Origin: Mesorhizobium sp.
GTDB lineage: Bacteria > Pseudomonadota > Alphaproteobacteria > Rhizobiales > Rhizobiaceae
DNA: 64,000 nt
Direction: 5' to 3'
Assembly: GCA_004020875.1 (NCBI GenBank)
Contig: SAPZ01000005.1
Coordinates: forward strand, 279,323 to 343,322
Shown here: positions 52,595 through 60,952 of the stretch, one piece after another
Layout of the letters: the number at the start of each line of letters is the position of its first letter
Position numbering within the stretch: the stretch's first letter is position 1
The notes under the pieces: model-generated
Database searches by the model: none
What the model was told of the DNA's origin: nothing
Seen by the model: only the letters and a program-made list of their open reading frames with translations
Translations under genes and position numbers: made by a program

Positions 52595-53670
52595 AGGCCG
52601 ATCGAGCCCCGATAGATGACGCCGGCGTCGCGGCGCGGCACGATGCGGCCGATCGGCGTCACCGTCTCGCCGGCTTCCTGCAGCACCGCCGCCACCTGCG
52701 CCGCCTGGCCGGAGGCGACGGCGAGGATCATGCCGATGCCGCAATTGAAGGTGCGCATCATTTCTTCCGGCGCGACGCCGCCGGTCTTTGCCAGCCACGA
52801 GAACACCGGCGGCACGTCGATCGCCTCCAGGTCGAGCTCGGCCGAAAAATCCTTAGGCAGCACGCGCGGGATGTTTTCCGGAAAACCGCCACCGGTGATG
52901 TGGGCCAGCGCCTTGATGCCATGCGTGTTGCGGATCGCCTTGAGGATCGACTTCACATAGATGCGCGTCGGCTCGAGCAGCGCCTCGGCGAGGCTGAGCT
53001 CCTCGTTGAACGGCGCCGGATCGCTCCAGCCAAGGCCGCTCGCGGCAACGATCCGGCGCACCAGCGAAAAGCCGTTGGAGTGCAGGCCGGAGGAGGCGAG
53101 GCCGAGCAGCACGTCGCCCTCGACGATGTCGTCGGTCGGCAGCAACTGGCCGCGTTCGGCCGCACCGACCGCGAAACCGGCAAGGTCGTAGTCCTTGTCG
53201 TGGTACATGCCGGGCATTTCGGCCGTCTCGCCGCCGATCAGCGCGCAGCCGGCCTGCCGGCACCCATCGGCGATGCCGCCGACGATCGAGGCGCCCTGGT
53301 CCGGATCGAGCTTGCCGGTGGCGAAATAGTCGAGGAAGAACAGCGGCTCGGCGCCCTGCACGACGATGTCGTTGACGCACATGGCAACGAGGTCGATGCC
53401 GATCGTGTCATGCTTGCCGGAATCGATGGCGATCTTGAGCTTGGTGCCGACGCCGTCATTGGCCGCGACCAGCACCGGATCGGTGAAGCCGGCCGCCTTC
53501 AGGTCGAACAGCCCGCCGAAACCGCCGATCTCGCCATCGGCGCCCGGCCGGCGCGTCGCGCGCACCAGCGGCTTGATCTTCTCGACCATCAGATTGCCGG
53601 CATCGATATCGACGCCCGCCTCGGCATAGGTGAGCCCGTTCTTGCGCTTGGCCGGATCACCCTTGCTCAT
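52591..53670 (-). CDS. purM: Phosphoribosylformylglycinamidine cyclo-ligase
   Basis: 359 residues. Typical PurM blocks: [68 protein letters not shown] and [16 protein letters not shown]. It makes AIR from FGAM with ATP. ATG 53670 gives the usual N terminus; ATG 53694 would add eight residues. First gene of the purMN operon; purN overlaps its stop. Confidence 0.96.
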   Translation of the reverse strand: MSKGDPAKRKNGLTYAEAGVDIDAGNLMVEKIKPLVRATRRPGADGEIGGFGGLFDLKAAGFTDPVLVAANDGVGTKLKIAIDSGKHDTIGIDLVAMCVNDIVVQGAEPLFFLDYFATGKLDPDQGASIVGGIADGCRQAGCALIGGETAEMPGMYHDKDYDLAGFAVGAAERGQLLPTDDIVEGDVLLGLASSGLHSNGFSLVRRIVAASGLGWSDPAPFNEELSLAEALLEPTRIYVKSILKAIRNTHGIKALAHITGGGFPENIPRVLPKDFSAELDLEAIDVPPVFSWLAKTGGVAPEEMMRTFNCGIGMILAVASGQAAQVAAVLQEAGETVTPIGRIVPRRDAGVIYRGSIGL

Positions 53671-53869
53671 CGTCGGCTCGTCCCTGTTTGTCATTGCGGG
53701 CTCTTCGCATGAATGGTTTCGGGGAGCAAGGATGACGCGCGGGTGAGGGAGTATGTTCCCGAGGAAAGTGCCAGCGAGCGAGGTGATCGGCAGCTTCGTC
53801 GCTCCGCTACTTGCGCCAATCTCCCATCTCCCTCATCTTTTTCCCAACAAGAACACGACGGGACCTCAC

Positions 53870-54502
53870 GTGACCCTTCCCAACATGATCACGATCATGC
53901 GGCTGCTGCTCGTGCCCGCCGTGGTGCTTGCCATGCTGCAGTCGCTTTGGGGTTGGGCATTCGCCGGCTTCCTCGTCGCCGGCATTTCCGACGGCGTCGA
54001 CGGCTTCATCGCGCGCCGCTGGAACCAGTCGTCCCGCCTCGGCGCCTATCTCGATCCGGTCGCCGACAAGCTTTTGCTGGTCTCGGTCTTCGTCGTCATG
54101 GGCTTTGCCGGCGAACTGCCGCTCTGGCTGGTGGTGACCATGGTCTCGCGTGACGGGCTCATCGTCTGCGCCGTGCTCCTGTCCAGCGTGATGAGCAATC
54201 CGGTCGAGGTGAAGCCGCTCTTCGTTTCGAAGGCCAACACCGCCGCGCAGATCGTGCTGGCGGCGCTTGTGCTGGGCGAGCTGGCCTTTGCCGCGCATCT
54301 GGGCCCGCTGCGGACCGCGCTCATATTGCTGACCGGGGTCTTGACCGTGGCTTCGGCCGCGGCCTATCTCGTGGCTTGGCTAAGGCATATGAGCGGCTAT
54401 GGCGAAGGCTCCCGAACGAGCAACTCCCAGAACGACAACACCAACCGCGGCGGCACCAAGTCGGGCATCGGCAAATCCGGCGGCTCCGGCACGGACGCCT
54501 GA
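53870..54502 (+). CDS. CDP-alcohol phosphatidyltransferase family protein
   Basis: 210 residues from a GTG at 53870 (VTLPNMITIMRLLLVPAVVL). The motif DGVDGFIARRWNQSSRLGAYLDP, then VADK, is complete. Several membrane helices. It is a PgsA/cardiolipin-synthase-type enzyme; a separate pgsA lies at 16332, so a different head-group role is possible. The last 35 residues are low-complexity (SNSQNDNTNRGGTKSG) and overlap the next gene by 104 bases. Confidence 0.85.
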   Translation: MTLPNMITIMRLLLVPAVVLAMLQSLWGWAFAGFLVAGISDGVDGFIARRWNQSSRLGAYLDPVADKLLLVSVFVVMGFAGELPLWLVVTMVSRDGLIVCAVLLSSVMSNPVEVKPLFVSKANTAAQIVLAALVLGELAFAAHLGPLRTALILLTGVLTVASAAAYLVAWLRHMSGYGEGSRTSNSQNDNTNRGGTKSGIGKSGGSGTDA

Positions 54503-55664
54503 CAGCGATGGCGCGGTGATCGCCGCCGTCGACAGTTCCGGCGGGCTTCGCCGCCAGGTCTTCTTCTGGCTGGCGACGGCGGTCCTGCTGGCGCTGTTCC
54601 TCTACGTCTTCTCGGGCATCCTCCTGCCTTTCGTCGCCGGCATGGTGCTCGCCTATTTCCTCGATCCTGTTGCCGACTGGCTGCAGCGGCTTGGCCTCTC
54701 GCGCCTTATGGCGACGGTGGTTATCCTGATCGCCTTCATCGTCATCGTGGTGCTGGCCTTCGTCATCCTGGTGCCGGTCCTGGCGACCCAAATGGCCGAT
54801 TTCGCCCGCAAGCTGCCGGAATATCTCACGCGCCTGCAGTCGCTGCTCACCAGCTTCGACCCGAAATGGCTCGAGCAGCGTTTTGGCGTCAACGCCGCCG
54901 GCCTGCGCGACGGGCTGAACTCGCTGTTGACCTCCGGTTTCAGCCTGCTCACTACCGTCTTCACCTCGATCTGGAGTTCCGGCGTGGCGCTGATCTCGGT
55001 GGTGAGCCTGTTCGTCGTCACCCCGGTCGTTGCCTTCTACATGCTGCTCGACTGGGATCGCATGGTGGCCGAGGTCGACGGCTGGGTGCCACGCGACCAT
55101 GTAGAGACGGTGCGCGCGCTGGCCCGCGACATCAACACCGCCACGGCCGGCTTCGTGCGCGGGCAGGGCACATTGTGCCTGGTGCTCGGCGCCATGTACG
55201 CCACCGGGCTGACGCTGACCGGTTTGAACTTCGCCATCCTGATCGGTTTGTTCGCCGGGCTGATTTCCTTCATACCCTATGTCGGCTCGCTGACGGGGCT
55301 GGTGCTTGCCGTCGGCGTCGCCTTCGTCCAGTTCTGGCCGGACTGGACGATGATCGTGCTGGTCGCCTTCGTGTTCTTCGTCGGCCAGTTCATAGAGGGC
55401 AACATCCTGCAACCGCGCCTGGTCGGGAAGAGCGTCGGCCTGCACCCTGTTTGGCTGATGTTCTCGCTGTTTGCTTTTGGCGCACTGTTCGGCTTCGTCG
55501 GCCTTCTGATTGCCGTGCCGGCCTCGGCGGCGATTGCCGTGCTGGTGCGCTTCGCCATTGCCCGCTATCTCGAATCGCCGCTTTACAAGGGCCACGACAC
55601 CCAGCCCGTGCCGCCTTTGCCGGCCGATCGCGGCGGGGGCCATCGCGCGAAGCCGCGTGGCTGA
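54399..55664 (+). CDS. AI-2E family (PerM-like) membrane protein
   Basis: 421 residues. An Ala/Pro/Thr-rich N terminus precedes eight or so membrane helices, e.g. FFWLATAVLLALFLYVFSGI, LLPFVAGMVLAYFLDPVADW, GLISFIPYVGSLTGLVLAVG, then the family motif GQFIEGNILQPRLVGKSVGL. The family includes sodium/proton antiporters and the AI-2 exporter. The first 35 codons overlap the previous gene; hdaA starts two bases after its stop. Confidence 0.92.
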   Translation: MAKAPERATPRTTTPTAAAPSRASANPAAPARTPDSDGAVIAAVDSSGGLRRQVFFWLATAVLLALFLYVFSGILLPFVAGMVLAYFLDPVADWLQRLGLSRLMATVVILIAFIVIVVLAFVILVPVLATQMADFARKLPEYLTRLQSLLTSFDPKWLEQRFGVNAAGLRDGLNSLLTSGFSLLTTVFTSIWSSGVALISVVSLFVVTPVVAFYMLLDWDRMVAEVDGWVPRDHVETVRALARDINTATAGFVRGQGTLCLVLGAMYATGLTLTGLNFAILIGLFAGLISFIPYVGSLTGLVLAVGVAFVQFWPDWTMIVLVAFVFFVGQFIEGNILQPRLVGKSVGLHPVWLMFSLFAFGALFGFVGLLIAVPASAAIAVLVRFAIARYLESPLYKGHDTQPVPPLPADRGGGHRAKPRG

Positions 55665-55665
55665 A

Positions 55666-56370
55666 ATGGCTGCTCAGCCAGCAGATACGCCGCGCCAGCT
55701 GCCGCTCGATCTCGGCCACGGCACCGGCTATTCGCGCGACGAGCTCGTCGTCTCGGGCACCAACGCGCAAGCCGCATCGCTGATCGACCGCTGGCCGGAT
55801 TGGCCTTCGCCTGTCGTGGTGCTCGCAGGGCCGCCCGGTTCGGGCAAGACGCATCTCGCCCGAATATGGCAGGAGCGGGCGCACGCCGTCGCTATCGACC
55901 CAGGCCGCATCGGCGAGCATATTGCCGGCCTGGGCACCAGGCCGGTGCTCATTGATGATATCGACAAGGCGGCGATCGATGAGCAGGGCCTGTTCCATCT
56001 GATCAACGTCGTGCGCGGCATGGGCTCGACACTGCTCTTGACGGCGCGGCGGTTCCCCTCGGCCTGGCGTGTCGGGCTGCCCGATCTTATCTCGCGGCTG
56101 AAGGCGGCGGCGACGGTCGAGATCCATGAGCCTGACGACCTTTTGCTGGCTGGCGTCATCACCAAGCTGTTCGCCGACCGCCAGGTCGAGGTCGAGCCAC
56201 ATGTGGTGCAATATCTGGTTCGCCGCATCGAGCGTTCGCTGGGCACCGCCATGCGCATCGTCGAGCGCCTCGACCGCGTAGCCCTCGAACGCAAGACGCC
56301 GATCACCCGCGCGCTTGCGGCCGAGACGGTCAGCGCCATGGACGAAGGGCAGGGCGAGTTCGATATTTAG
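55666..56370 (+). CDS. hdaA: DnaA-related regulatory inactivator HdaA
   Basis: 234 residues. AAA+ core: AGPPGSGKTHLARIWQ (Walker A), PVLIDDIDKAAIDEQGLFHL (Walker B region), LLLTARRFPSAW, LPDLISRLKAAATVEI with the sensor Arg, and a C-terminal lid. The N-terminal PRQLPLDLGH is the clamp-binding motif. It hydrolyses DnaA-bound ATP with the beta clamp and prevents re-initiation. There is no DNA-binding domain IV, which separates it from DnaA. Confidence 0.93.
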   Translation: MAAQPADTPRQLPLDLGHGTGYSRDELVVSGTNAQAASLIDRWPDWPSPVVVLAGPPGSGKTHLARIWQERAHAVAIDPGRIGEHIAGLGTRPVLIDDIDKAAIDEQGLFHLINVVRGMGSTLLLTARRFPSAWRVGLPDLISRLKAAATVEIHEPDDLLLAGVITKLFADRQVEVEPHVVQYLVRRIERSLGTAMRIVERLDRVALERKTPITRALAAETVSAMDEGQGEFDI

Positions 56371-56562
56371 CTTCCTTCTGTCCCATTCCGGAACGGCCTT
56401 TCCGGCATCAGTCTTGCAACGCCGACGGTGCCGGTTGATCCCGGTCCCGGTCGCGTTTCAGATCGGGTTGTAGGCTCGCCGGGCTCGAGGTGGTTGGGGT
56501 TCTCGCCCGGCGGGTTTACCGTTGCTCGATCTTGATACGGACCATGGAGCGGTCTATTTTAT

Positions 56563-56581
56563 TGGACCATATCATGGTCCA
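56563..56581. promoter_or_regulatory. VapB-type operator palindrome
   Basis: TGGACCAT-ATC-ATGGTCCA, perfect 8-bp arms, 13 bases before the antitoxin ATG. A partial second copy (GGACCATGG) lies near 56539-56547. This is the usual place for antitoxin-toxin autoregulation. Confidence 0.78.
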
Positions 56582-56593
56582 TGAAGAGCAACC

Positions 56594-56851
56594 ATGCAGA
56601 TATCCGTGACCGACGCCAAGGGACAATTGACTGAATTGGTGAGGCGCGCCGAGGCGGGCGATGAGATCATCTTGACCCGTCACGGTCACGCTGCCGTGCG
56701 TCTCGTGCCGATACGATCCGTACCCGATCGAAAGCACCGCCGGGGTTTGCTGCAGGCCGCCCGGGCAGCGGGCGCGGCGAAGGCCGGTGCCGGTCCCTCC
56801 GCGGCACGCAGCCAGGATTTCCTCTACGGCGATGAGGGCCTGCCGGAGTGA
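56594..56851 (+). CDS. Phd/YefM-type antitoxin (VapB partner)
   Basis: 85 residues: MQISVTDAKGQLTELVRRAE, then DEIILTRHGHAAVRLVPI, the Phd/YefM DNA-binding fold. The C terminus is variable. It pairs with the PIN toxin, whose GTG overlaps its TGA (GTGA). The two palindromes upstream suggest that it represses its own promoter. Confidence 0.92.
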   Translation: MQISVTDAKGQLTELVRRAEAGDEIILTRHGHAAVRLVPIRSVPDRKHRRGLLQAARAAGAAKAGAGPSAARSQDFLYGDEGLPE

Positions 56852-57231
56852 TTGTCGTCGACACCTCAGCCTTGATGGCCATCGTCCTCGACGAGCCGGC
56901 GGCGGATGACTGTGTCGCCGTGCTCGAGGCGGAAGACGACCTTCTGATATCGGCAGGAACCGTCGCCGAGCTCCTGATTGTCGCGGCGCGGAGAGGCGTG
57001 GCCGAGGAGGTGCAGTCCCTGCTCGACGGGCTCGGCTTCGAGATCGTTCCTGTGACGGAAGGCGCCGCCCGACGTGTCGCTGATGCCCATGCGCAATGGG
57101 GAAAAGGCATCCACGCCGCGGCGCTCAATTTCGGCGACTGCTTTGCCTATGAGGTGGCAAAGGACCGGGCCTGCCGGCTGCTCTATGTCGGCGACGATTT
57201 CTCCAAGACCGACATCGAAGGCGTGATCTGA
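56848..57231 (+). CDS. vapC: VapC-type PIN-domain ribonuclease toxin
   Basis: 127 residues from an overlapping GTG start. PIN acidic residues: MIVVDTSALMAIVLDEP (Asp5), AELLIVAARRG (Glu), FGDCFAYEVA (Asp) and YVGDDFSKTD (Asp). It cleaves RNA, often tRNA or rRNA. The pair lies after hdaA and before a repeat. Confidence 0.93.
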   Translation: MIVVDTSALMAIVLDEPAADDCVAVLEAEDDLLISAGTVAELLIVAARRGVAEEVQSLLDGLGFEIVPVTEGAARRVADAHAQWGKGIHAAALNFGDCFAYEVAKDRACRLLYVGDDFSKTDIEGVI

Positions 57232-57251
57232 GCGGCGAAAAGGGAGCTGAA

Positions 57252-57350
57252 GCAATTCCAGGAAAAGTGCGGGCGGTTTTCCGTCCGGAATTGCGTAAAA
57301 CAAAGAGATAGAGCGGTTCGCCGCTTCCGTGAAACGGTGAAACGCTCTAG
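57252..57350. repeat. Two-hairpin dispersed repeat, different from the 19611 family
   Basis: First hairpin GCAATTCC (57252-57259) with GGAATTGC (57287-57294), containing GGAAAA and TTTTCC. Second hairpin AGAGCGGTTC (57310-57319) with a GAAACGCTCT arm ending near 57348. Placed between vapC and the LCP-like gene; the shape is like a rhizobial intergenic mosaic element. Confidence 0.72.
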
Positions 57351-58069
57351 TTGCTCTTACCCTTCAGCCGGTCTCGCAACCGGCGCAACTGCCGCCGCCA
57401 CCACGGCTTCGGCTTGCGCGGGACCAGGACCATCTTGCCGTCGATGACGGCGTCGTCCACCCAGTCATGCACCTGCATCCGCCAAGTGACCCTGACGCGG
57501 GCAAGAAGGGGCAATGGATGCTCGCCGGTGATCCGTGCCAGTTCCGGATCCTTCAGCACTGGGCGGAAATCGAAGCCTTGGGCGATGAGGGCTCGCAGGA
57601 ACACGATCTGGCGCCGCATGCGGTGGAAGTCGGTTCCCTGGCCGTCGACCATGGTGCGGGCGCCGATCCACTGGTGCAGCCGTTCGCCCGACAGCGTTTC
57701 ATCCGGCGGGCGAAAGGAGACCTGCCGGCGCCCGTCCTCCAGGCGGCTGGTCGGCGTCAGCGGATACCAGAAATCGAGCGGCTCGTGGATCGGCACGCTG
57801 ACGCTGGCGCCGGTAAGCGCGGCCTCGGTCGCGCCGCGCCGGAGGCAGACTGCGCTTTGCGCGGCAAATCCCAATTCCGCGAGCGCATCGAGCAGCAGCC
57901 TGCCGCCGCCGACGGCGAAGGCAGCATTGATACGGTCGCTTATCAGGGGAGACCACAAGTCGCGCGGCACCCATGTCAGCCGCCGCCTGGCACCATCCAC
58001 AACGACGATGATGTCGGTGTTGGCGTCCCAATTGTCCCTGTCCAGGATCGCTACAACCGTGGCTGCCAA
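57347..58069 (-). CDS. LytR-CpsA-Psr (LCP)-like protein without a membrane anchor
   Basis: 240 residues. It fits the LCP fold in order: DIIVVVDGARRRLTWVPRDL (residues about 19-38), RINAAFAVGGGRLLLDAL, a hydrophobic core, then DFHRMRRQIVFLRALIAQGF (residues about 147-166), with ARTMVDGQGT before it. In Gram-positive bacteria LCP enzymes join glycopolymers to peptidoglycan. No N-terminal membrane segment is visible, which is unusual. The basic C-terminal tail (RKPKPWWRRQLRRLRDRLKG) could bind membrane or polymer. Assignment rests on motif order only. Confidence 0.6.
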   Translation of the reverse strand: MAATVVAILDRDNWDANTDIIVVVDGARRRLTWVPRDLWSPLISDRINAAFAVGGGRLLLDALAELGFAAQSAVCLRRGATEAALTGASVSVPIHEPLDFWYPLTPTSRLEDGRRQVSFRPPDETLSGERLHQWIGARTMVDGQGTDFHRMRRQIVFLRALIAQGFDFRPVLKDPELARITGEHPLPLLARVRVTWRMQVHDWVDDAVIDGKMVLVPRKPKPWWRRQLRRLRDRLKGKSN

Positions 58070-58141
58070 GGTGAGATCCGCCCTCTGGCCGGAAATGCAG
58101 GAACGCGGAGACCGGCTTGGTTCTGTCGAGGAAGGGAGCGA

Positions 58142-58218
58142 TGGTCGGAGTGGCGTGATTCGAACACGCGACCCCCTGATCCCAAATCAGGTGCGCTACC
58201 AGGCTGCGCTACACTCCG
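58142..58218 (-). tRNA. tRNA-Pro (anticodon UGG)
   Basis: A 77-nt cloverleaf including CCA. Acceptor CGGAGTG with CACTCCG, discriminator A, anticodon stem CCTGA-TTTGGGA-TCAGG with TGG in the loop, and TTCGAAT in the T arm. Confidence 0.95.
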
Positions 58219-58671
58219 ACGCCGGGTTTCCATAGGGTTCCGGGCGATTGAGGGCAAGCCCAAAAAGCGAAAAACGGAACGAACGGCAAATATCTCAGGA
58301 TCCGGCCGCCAGAAGTTCCACGAAAAGTCCAGCGTGTCTTCGCTCGTCGATCTTTGAGGTCGACTGCCAGGAAGCGATAGTGCCAGCCATCCTCTACTGC
58401 CTAATCGAGAGCTGGTCGGGATGCGCGGCTACGGCAAAAGATCGCTTCACCGGCTGATGGCCACAGACCTGCGAAGTAAGAAAACGCTAAACTCGAAACG
58501 AGCCGGCGATTGCCAAAGCCCGAGACTTAGGTGGGCAAATCGCATTAATCGCTTCGCATGTTGCCAAAGTGCAACTTTGCAGGAAAACCCGAGCAGTCTC
58601 GCGATTGGGACTAAATACTCTAGGAAATATTCTGCTAGATTAGAGCCGGTTTTCTACGCTGGGGACTCGCA
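58219..58671. other. Region upstream of the second porin gene
   Basis: 453 bases with no supportable gene. It is less GC-rich toward the right (about 58540-58670). TATTCTGCTAGATTAG (about 58628-58643) may carry a -10-type box for the porin promoter. Confidence 0.45.
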
Positions 58672-59352
58672 ATGAAATACATTCTGGCAGCGGTGATGCT
58701 GGGCGCCACTCTTACGTCCGCCATGGCGGCTGATGTTGTGAACGAACTTCCGGTCGCCTCCACGTATGACTGGAGTGGTGGGTACATTGGGGGCCAAATC
58801 GGCTATGCTTGGGGACGGGACCACATCGAGGACGAATTGGTAACCGGTGGCGGAACGGATTACTCTGATAGTTTCCGGGTTCGCGGTGTAACCGGAGGCA
58901 TTTTCGCTGGTTATAACATGCAGTGGGGCAACATCGTCGGCGGCATCGAAGGTGACATCGAGGCGTCCGGGATCGTCGGCCACAATCCTAACTGGCCGTT
59001 CGGAACGGATGACAATACTCATGTCGACGCTCAGGGCTCGCTGCGTGGCCGCTTGGGCTACGCAATCGATAACTGGATGCCATACGTGACGGGCGGCTTG
59101 GCCTTGGGAGATATTCACACGAAATTCAAAGATGGCGCGGCCACGGACTCTAAGTCCCAGATTAAAGCTGGCTGGACACTCGGTGCTGGTGTCGCTTACG
59201 CCATCAACAGGAATTGGTTCGCTCAGGTGGACTATCGGTACACGGATTTCGGCAAAGTTACGACCGCCACCACCAATACCGACTCTTCTTATGTCGAACA
59301 CGAGCACGTCAAGACCAACGAGGTCAGGATCGGCATCGCATACAAATTCTGA
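58672..59352 (+). CDS. Omp25/RopB-like outer membrane beta-barrel protein (second)
   Basis: 226 residues. Signal peptide MKYILAAVMLGATLTSAMAA, then YDWSGGYIGGQIGYAWGRDH, GGIFAGYNMQWGNIVGGIEG, LRGRLGYAIDNWMPYVTGG, WFAQVDYRYTDFGK and the final VRIGIAYKF with a terminal Phe. It matches the porin at 12258 in type but is clearly different in sequence. Probably an 8-stranded barrel. Confidence 0.92.
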   Translation: MKYILAAVMLGATLTSAMAADVVNELPVASTYDWSGGYIGGQIGYAWGRDHIEDELVTGGGTDYSDSFRVRGVTGGIFAGYNMQWGNIVGGIEGDIEASGIVGHNPNWPFGTDDNTHVDAQGSLRGRLGYAIDNWMPYVTGGLALGDIHTKFKDGAATDSKSQIKAGWTLGAGVAYAINRNWFAQVDYRYTDFGKVTTATTNTDSSYVEHEHVKTNEVRIGIAYKF

Positions 59353-59671
59353 TAGTCGCCCGCGACGGCTCTGACGAGCCGCGGGCCGGCGAAGCCCTAA
59401 GTGCAACGTCGGCAACAGTCGGAGAATGCGCGGGCGCTTCTGAACCGGACTGAACTTCTCTTGGAGCCAAAAGCACCTGAGCGGAGTGCCGATACGTGAT
59501 TTCGAGGGCGGCAGGAGAATCTTGCGCCCGGAAAGAGTAGTCGCCTCCGCCAGGCTTTAGAAGCACCCGGCGTGGTCATTGGCGACTGCGCCGGACCGTT
59601 CCTGTTCCACATCTGAAATAAAAAGCCCGCCGACCGAAGGACGTCGGGCTTTGTGCATAATTTGGACTGGT
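59353..59671. other. Intergenic region between the porin and the micropeptide pair
   Basis: No gene is supported in 59353-59620. The micropeptide terminator lies at 59621-59653. Confidence 0.5.
59621..59653 (-). terminator. Terminator of the micropeptide unit
   Basis: AAAGCCC-CGAC pairs with GTCG-GGCTTT with a small bulge, loop near 59635-59641. On the minus strand it is followed by a T-rich run (TTTTTATTT). It lies 20 bases beyond the stop of the second peptide. Confidence 0.78.
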
Positions 59672-59761
59672 TCAGTCGATCGGTCCCGATAGCGATAGGG
59701 CCACAACTGATCCCAGGCGCTCTCGCTTGCGCAGAATAGGCTTCTCGTAAGTCTTCTTCAT
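59672..59761 (-). CDS. Micropeptide 2, RiPP-precursor-like (29 residues)
   Basis: ATG 59761 to TGA 59672. It begins MKKTYEKPILRKRERLGSV and ends with a hydrophobic/Ser core (VALSLSGPID). The N terminus is nearly the same as in the upstream peptide (MKKxYEKPxLxKRERLxSV), and the Y-x-x-P-x-L pattern resembles the leader motif of lasso-type RiPP precursors. Its ATG overlaps the TGA of the upstream peptide (TGATG), so the two are translationally coupled. No modifying enzyme is seen nearby. The terminator follows 20 bases downstream. Function is inferred only. Confidence 0.68.
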   Translation of the reverse strand: MKKTYEKPILRKRERLGSVVALSLSGPID

Positions 59762-59853
59762 CAGCCGATCACCTTCGACGGAAGGAAGACCGCGGTGACG
59801 CTGTTGAGGCGTTCGCGTTTGGTCAGCACAGGCTTTTCATAGACTTTCTTCAT
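59761..59853 (-). CDS. Micropeptide 1, RiPP-precursor-like (30 residues)
   Basis: ATG 59853 to TGA 59761. It begins MKKVYEKPVLTKRERLNSV and ends TAVFLPSKVIG. The shared leader-like half and different C-terminal halves are what is expected of two precursor paralogues. GGGGA lies about nine bases upstream of the ATG. A promoter-like TTGACA is at 59914-59919. Its stop overlaps the start of the next peptide. Such short genes are usually missed by annotation. Confidence 0.68.
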   Translation of the reverse strand: MKKVYEKPVLTKRERLNSVTAVFLPSKVIG

Positions 59854-60208
59854 GCGGTAGGTCCCCAAGTTGCCCTCAAAAACACCGCAGAAATGGCCTG
59901 AGCAACCGACGGTTGTCAAGACAGACCCGCCGGCATGTGGGTCCGGGGGTGCGGTTGGCGCAGAGGGGTTTGCGGCGTTCCATGAGACATTGAACGCAAG
60001 AGAAGATCAGGCTGGGCTCTGCCCTTCCTTATCAGGCCCCACACTCCGGATGTGTTATGGCGTATAGAGCGTACGCCCGGAAGCCAACACATGGCAGGGG
60101 TCCTGATCCGCCTCAATATAGCAGTGTTAAAGAGCGCCATTGCTCGGTTTCGTTGACAAGCGGCGGCACCTGCTGTTGACTTCCCTTGGGACAATTGGGG
60201 TTTTGCAG
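59854..60208. other. Divergent intergenic region between micropeptides and YbjN-like gene
   Basis: 355 bases. It holds the minus-strand promoter-like sequence above. The right part, up to 60208, has no supportable gene; a longer upstream start for the YbjN-like gene (60140) is not favoured. Confidence 0.5.
59891..59919 (-). promoter_or_regulatory. Promoter-like sequence with overlapping palindrome, micropeptide unit
   Basis: A consensus -35 TTGACA (59919-59914, minus strand), a 17-base spacer and a weak -10 (CCATTT, 59896-59891). A perfect palindrome CAACCG-A-CGGTTG (59903-59915) overlaps the -35, a possible operator. No in-window regulator is linked to it. Confidence 0.5.
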
Positions 60209-60706
60209 ATGGCACGCTTGGCACGCGTCATAGCTTTCGCATTTGCATTGGTTCTTTCTCGTCTGCCGGCATCTGCGCAAGACAAGGCCGGCGACAAGCC
60301 TGAGGTTCTCACGAAGGTCACGCTCGAAGATATCAGGGATGCCCTGCAGAACGCCGGCTATCGCGGCCAGATCAAGAACGACAGCACCGGCGAGTATGTA
60401 TCGAGCGCCTCGGGCGGACAGAATTTCTTCGTCAGCCTTGGCGGATGCGATGACCAGAAGGTTTGCAAGACGCTCTTGGCAGAGACTGCAGGGTGGACTC
60501 CCAAAACACCTTTGACGGTGGACGGTCTAGACGCATTCGACTGGGACAATGCCGGCTGGCTCACGGTCGTGAAGTATAAGGACGGCAAATATTACGCCAA
60601 CTATCGGGTGACACTGGTGGGCGGAGTGACCAAGGCCTGGCTGCAGTCAAACCTGGAAGGCTTTGCCACCACGACCGAAAATTTCGCAGCCTTCATGCAA
60701 AAATAG
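60209..60706 (+). CDS. Exported YbjN-domain-like protein
   Basis: 165 residues. Signal peptide MARLARVIAFAFALVLSRLP, cleavage near ASAQ. The mature domain: LEDIRDALQNAGYRGQIKND, FFVSLGGCDDQKVCKTLLAE, then VKYKDGKYYANYRVTLVGGV, typical of YbjN-type domains with a C/C pair. ATG 60209 gives the signal peptide. Role unknown. Confidence 0.82.
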   Translation: MARLARVIAFAFALVLSRLPASAQDKAGDKPEVLTKVTLEDIRDALQNAGYRGQIKNDSTGEYVSSASGGQNFFVSLGGCDDQKVCKTLLAETAGWTPKTPLTVDGLDAFDWDNAGWLTVVKYKDGKYYANYRVTLVGGVTKAWLQSNLEGFATTTENFAAFMQK

Positions 60707-60730
60707 GCCTCGGCGGATCACCAGGGATGA

Positions 60731-60888
60731 TCAGAGATCGACCTTGGCCACATTGTCCTTGTATTCCTCTTTGGGATCGTAGCCGAGCAGCATCTTGATG
60801 CCGGAGACGACGCTGGAGGCGTCGAGCCAAATTTCGGCCTGTTCAGGATCAAAGCGAATTTCGCTTCGAGCTCATCGGGCGTCGGCAT
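60731..60888 (-). pseudogene. Small hypothetical gene with apparent frameshift
   Basis: ATG 60888 follows AAGGAAGC and encodes MPTPDELEAKF. After about base 60855 the coding sense moves to the -1 frame: FDPEQAEIWLDASSVVSGIK, then LGYDPKEEYKDNVAKVDL to TGA at 60731. Without the shift the product would have a Pro/Ser/Arg-rich tail that looks non-biological. One missing base explains it. About 52 residues if restored. Family not identified. Confidence 0.55.
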
Positions 60889-60952
60889 CTCGCTTCCTTT
60901 CATCCAGAGAAAGGCAAACGACCGACCATCCTGTCTGTTCCTTGTGGCGCGC

